Part shown: positions 5,980 to 7,045 of the stretch, one piece after another
Numbering within the stretch: the stretch's first letter is position 1
Layout: each line of letters opens with the position of its first letter
Source of the DNA: JBAXEO01 sp964541375
GTDB taxonomy: Bacteria; Actinomycetota; Coriobacteriia; Anaerosomatales; JAAXUF01
NCBI GenBank assembly: GCA_964541375.1
Contig: CAZIPT010000092.1
Span: forward strand, 1-7,045
Length of the DNA stretch: 7,045 nt
Reading direction: 5' to 3'
Notes under the pieces: model-generated
The model's input: the letters and a program-made list of their open reading frames with translations, nothing else
Told to the model about the DNA's origin: nothing
The model's database searches: none
Program-made: the position numbers and the translations under genes

Positions 5980-7045
5980 ATGCAAAAGGTCGATCTCGTA
6001 CTCCTGCACGCTCCGAGTGTCTATGACTTTCGCGAGCGCTCGATCATGTTCGGCCCCGTGTCGGACATGGTGCCATCCTCGCCGATTTTCGAGATGTATC
6101 CTCTCGGCTTCACCACCATGGCCGAGTACATGGAGCGCCACGGCGTTCGAGTTCGCATCGTCAACCTTGCCGTGCTGATGCTCAACAAGCCCAGCTTCGA
6201 TGTCGAGGCCTACATCGCCAAGCTCAACCCCGTGGCGTTCGGCATCGATCTGCACTGGTTGCCCCACGCCCACGGGTCGGTCGAGGTGGCGCGTCTGGTC
6301 AAGAAGCTGCACCCCGATACGCCCGTCATCTTCGGGGGCTTGTCGGCGACCTACTTCCACGAGGAGCTCATCACCTACGACGCCGTCGATTTCGTTGTCC
6401 GCGGCGACTCGACCGAAGAGCCGATGACGCGACTGATGAAGTCGCTGAAGGGCGGCGGCGGTTTCGCCGACATCCCCAACGTGACCTGGAAGGACGCTTC
6501 GGGCGCGGTCGTGATCAACGACCTCTCGTGGGTCCCCGCAGATATGAACGCGATCTCGCTGGACTACTCCTTCGCGATGAAGTCGGTCATCCGCTACCGC
6601 GACATGATGGGCGCGATTCCGTTCAAGGACTGGCTGCAGTACCCCGTCTGCGCTTCGCTCACATGCCGCGGCTGCACCCACGACTGCGTGACGTGCGGAG
6701 GCTCGGCAACGGCGTTCCGCAAGCACTTCGGCCGGGACCGGATCGCCTTCAGAGACCCCGAGCTTCTGGTCCGCGACATCGCCCACATCCAGAAGTACAT
6801 CCCTGGACCCATGTTTGTCCTCAATGACTTCCTCCAGGCCGGCCCGCAGTACACGAGCGACTTCGTACGCGGGCTCAAGAAGGTCAACCTGAAGAACCCG
6901 ATTGGCTTCGAGTTCTTCAAGCCGCCCGCCGAGGAGTTCTACGAGCTCCTCAACGAGAACCTCAACGACTACTCCGTCGAGATCTCCGTTGAGAGCCACG
7001 ACGATGGCGTTCGTGCCGCTTTCGGCAAGAAGCACTACACGATGG
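5980..7045 (+). CDS. B12-binding domain/radical SAM protein (partial, cut by right edge)
   Basis: The first 355 codons are present and the frame is open at the window end. Residues 1-150 look like a cobalamin-binding Rossmann domain: MQKVDLVLLHAPSVYDF start, EMYPLGFTTMAEYMERHG (38-55), PVAFGIDLHW (84-93), PVIFGGLSATYF (115-126) and DFVVRGDSTEEPM (137-149). The classical DxHxxG cobalamin motif is not intact: D90 and H92 are there but the Gly is Pro, as is common in B12-radical SAM proteins. The radical SAM 4Fe-4S motif CX3CX2C is C232, C236, C239, with further Cys at 224 and 229. The overall pattern recalls the Ta0216-type B12/radical SAM family; this is from memory and moderately sure. The substrate is unknown. 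ATG at 5980 is the only reasonable start; GAAAGGG ends 11 nt upstream, a long spacing. The gene has its own promoter and is separated from the cytochromes by a terminator. Confidence 0.87.
   Translation, partial: MQKVDLVLLHAPSVYDFRERSIMFGPVSDMVPSSPIFEMYPLGFTTMAEYMERHGVRVRIVNLAVLMLNKPSFDVEAYIAKLNPVAFGIDLHWLPHAHGSVEVARLVKKLHPDTPVIFGGLSATYFHEELITYDAVDFVVRGDSTEEPMTRLMKSLKGGGGFADIPNVTWKDASGAVVINDLSWVPADMNAISLDYSFAMKSVIRYRDMMGAIPFKDWLQYPVCASLTCRGCTHDCVTCGGSATAFRKHFGRDRIAFRDPELLVRDIAHIQKYIPGPMFVLNDFLQAGPQYTSDFVRGLKKVNLKNPIGFEFFKPPAEEFYELLNENLNDYSVEISVESHDDGVRAAFGKKHYTM

Noticed and set aside
5878..7035. Minus-strand open frame (385 codons) opposite the radical SAM gene
   Set aside because: The translation is dominated by Val/Glu/Leu/Asp/Arg runs typical of antisense reading of high-GC genes. 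The + frame holds the CX3CX2C motif and the B12-domain pattern.

Overview
The window is GC-rich DNA with dense, same-strand coding and mixed GTG, TTG and ATG starts. It holds four complete or near-complete genes and one gene cut by the right edge, all on the + strand. The mix of large multiheme c-type cytochromes, an O-antigen-ligase/TPR protein and a B12-binding radical SAM protein suggests an anaerobic, respiring bacterium. The overall look would suit a high-GC actinobacterial lineage such as the Coriobacteriia OPB41/Anaerosomatales group. That placement is inference from general character, not from a phylogenetic marker, and is weak.

Layout: (1) 38-2137, a polytopic O-antigen ligase (Wzy_C) family protein with a C-terminal TPR tail; its true start may lie left of the window. 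(2) 2146-2850, a single-pass membrane-anchored TPR protein starting 8 nt after gene 1, so an operon with it. (3) A 215-nt gap (2851-3065) with a small hairpin and a possible extended -10 promoter. (4) 3066-4529, a membrane-anchored cytochrome with 15 predicted haems of the doubled-CXXCH type. (5) 4551-5777, a NapC/NirT-like membrane-anchored cytochrome with 12 predicted haems, 21 nt behind gene 4. (6) A very strong intrinsic terminator at 5796-5839, a well-formed promoter at 5856-5884 and a structured 5' leader. (7) 5980 to the right edge, a B12-binding radical SAM protein in its own transcription unit.

How they may work together: the two cytochromes form a bicistronic unit predicted to carry 27 haems. 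The NapC/NirT-like protein has the architecture expected of a quinol-oxidising membrane entry point. The 15-haem protein would be a membrane-tethered wire or reservoir outside the membrane. Both contain one rare CX3CH haem site. No terminal reductase is seen in the window, so the final acceptor (extracellular metal, nitrogen or sulfur oxyanion, syntrophic partner) cannot be named. The ligase/TPR pair is probably a separate surface-glycan or glycoprotein module, and the radical SAM gene a separate biosynthetic function.
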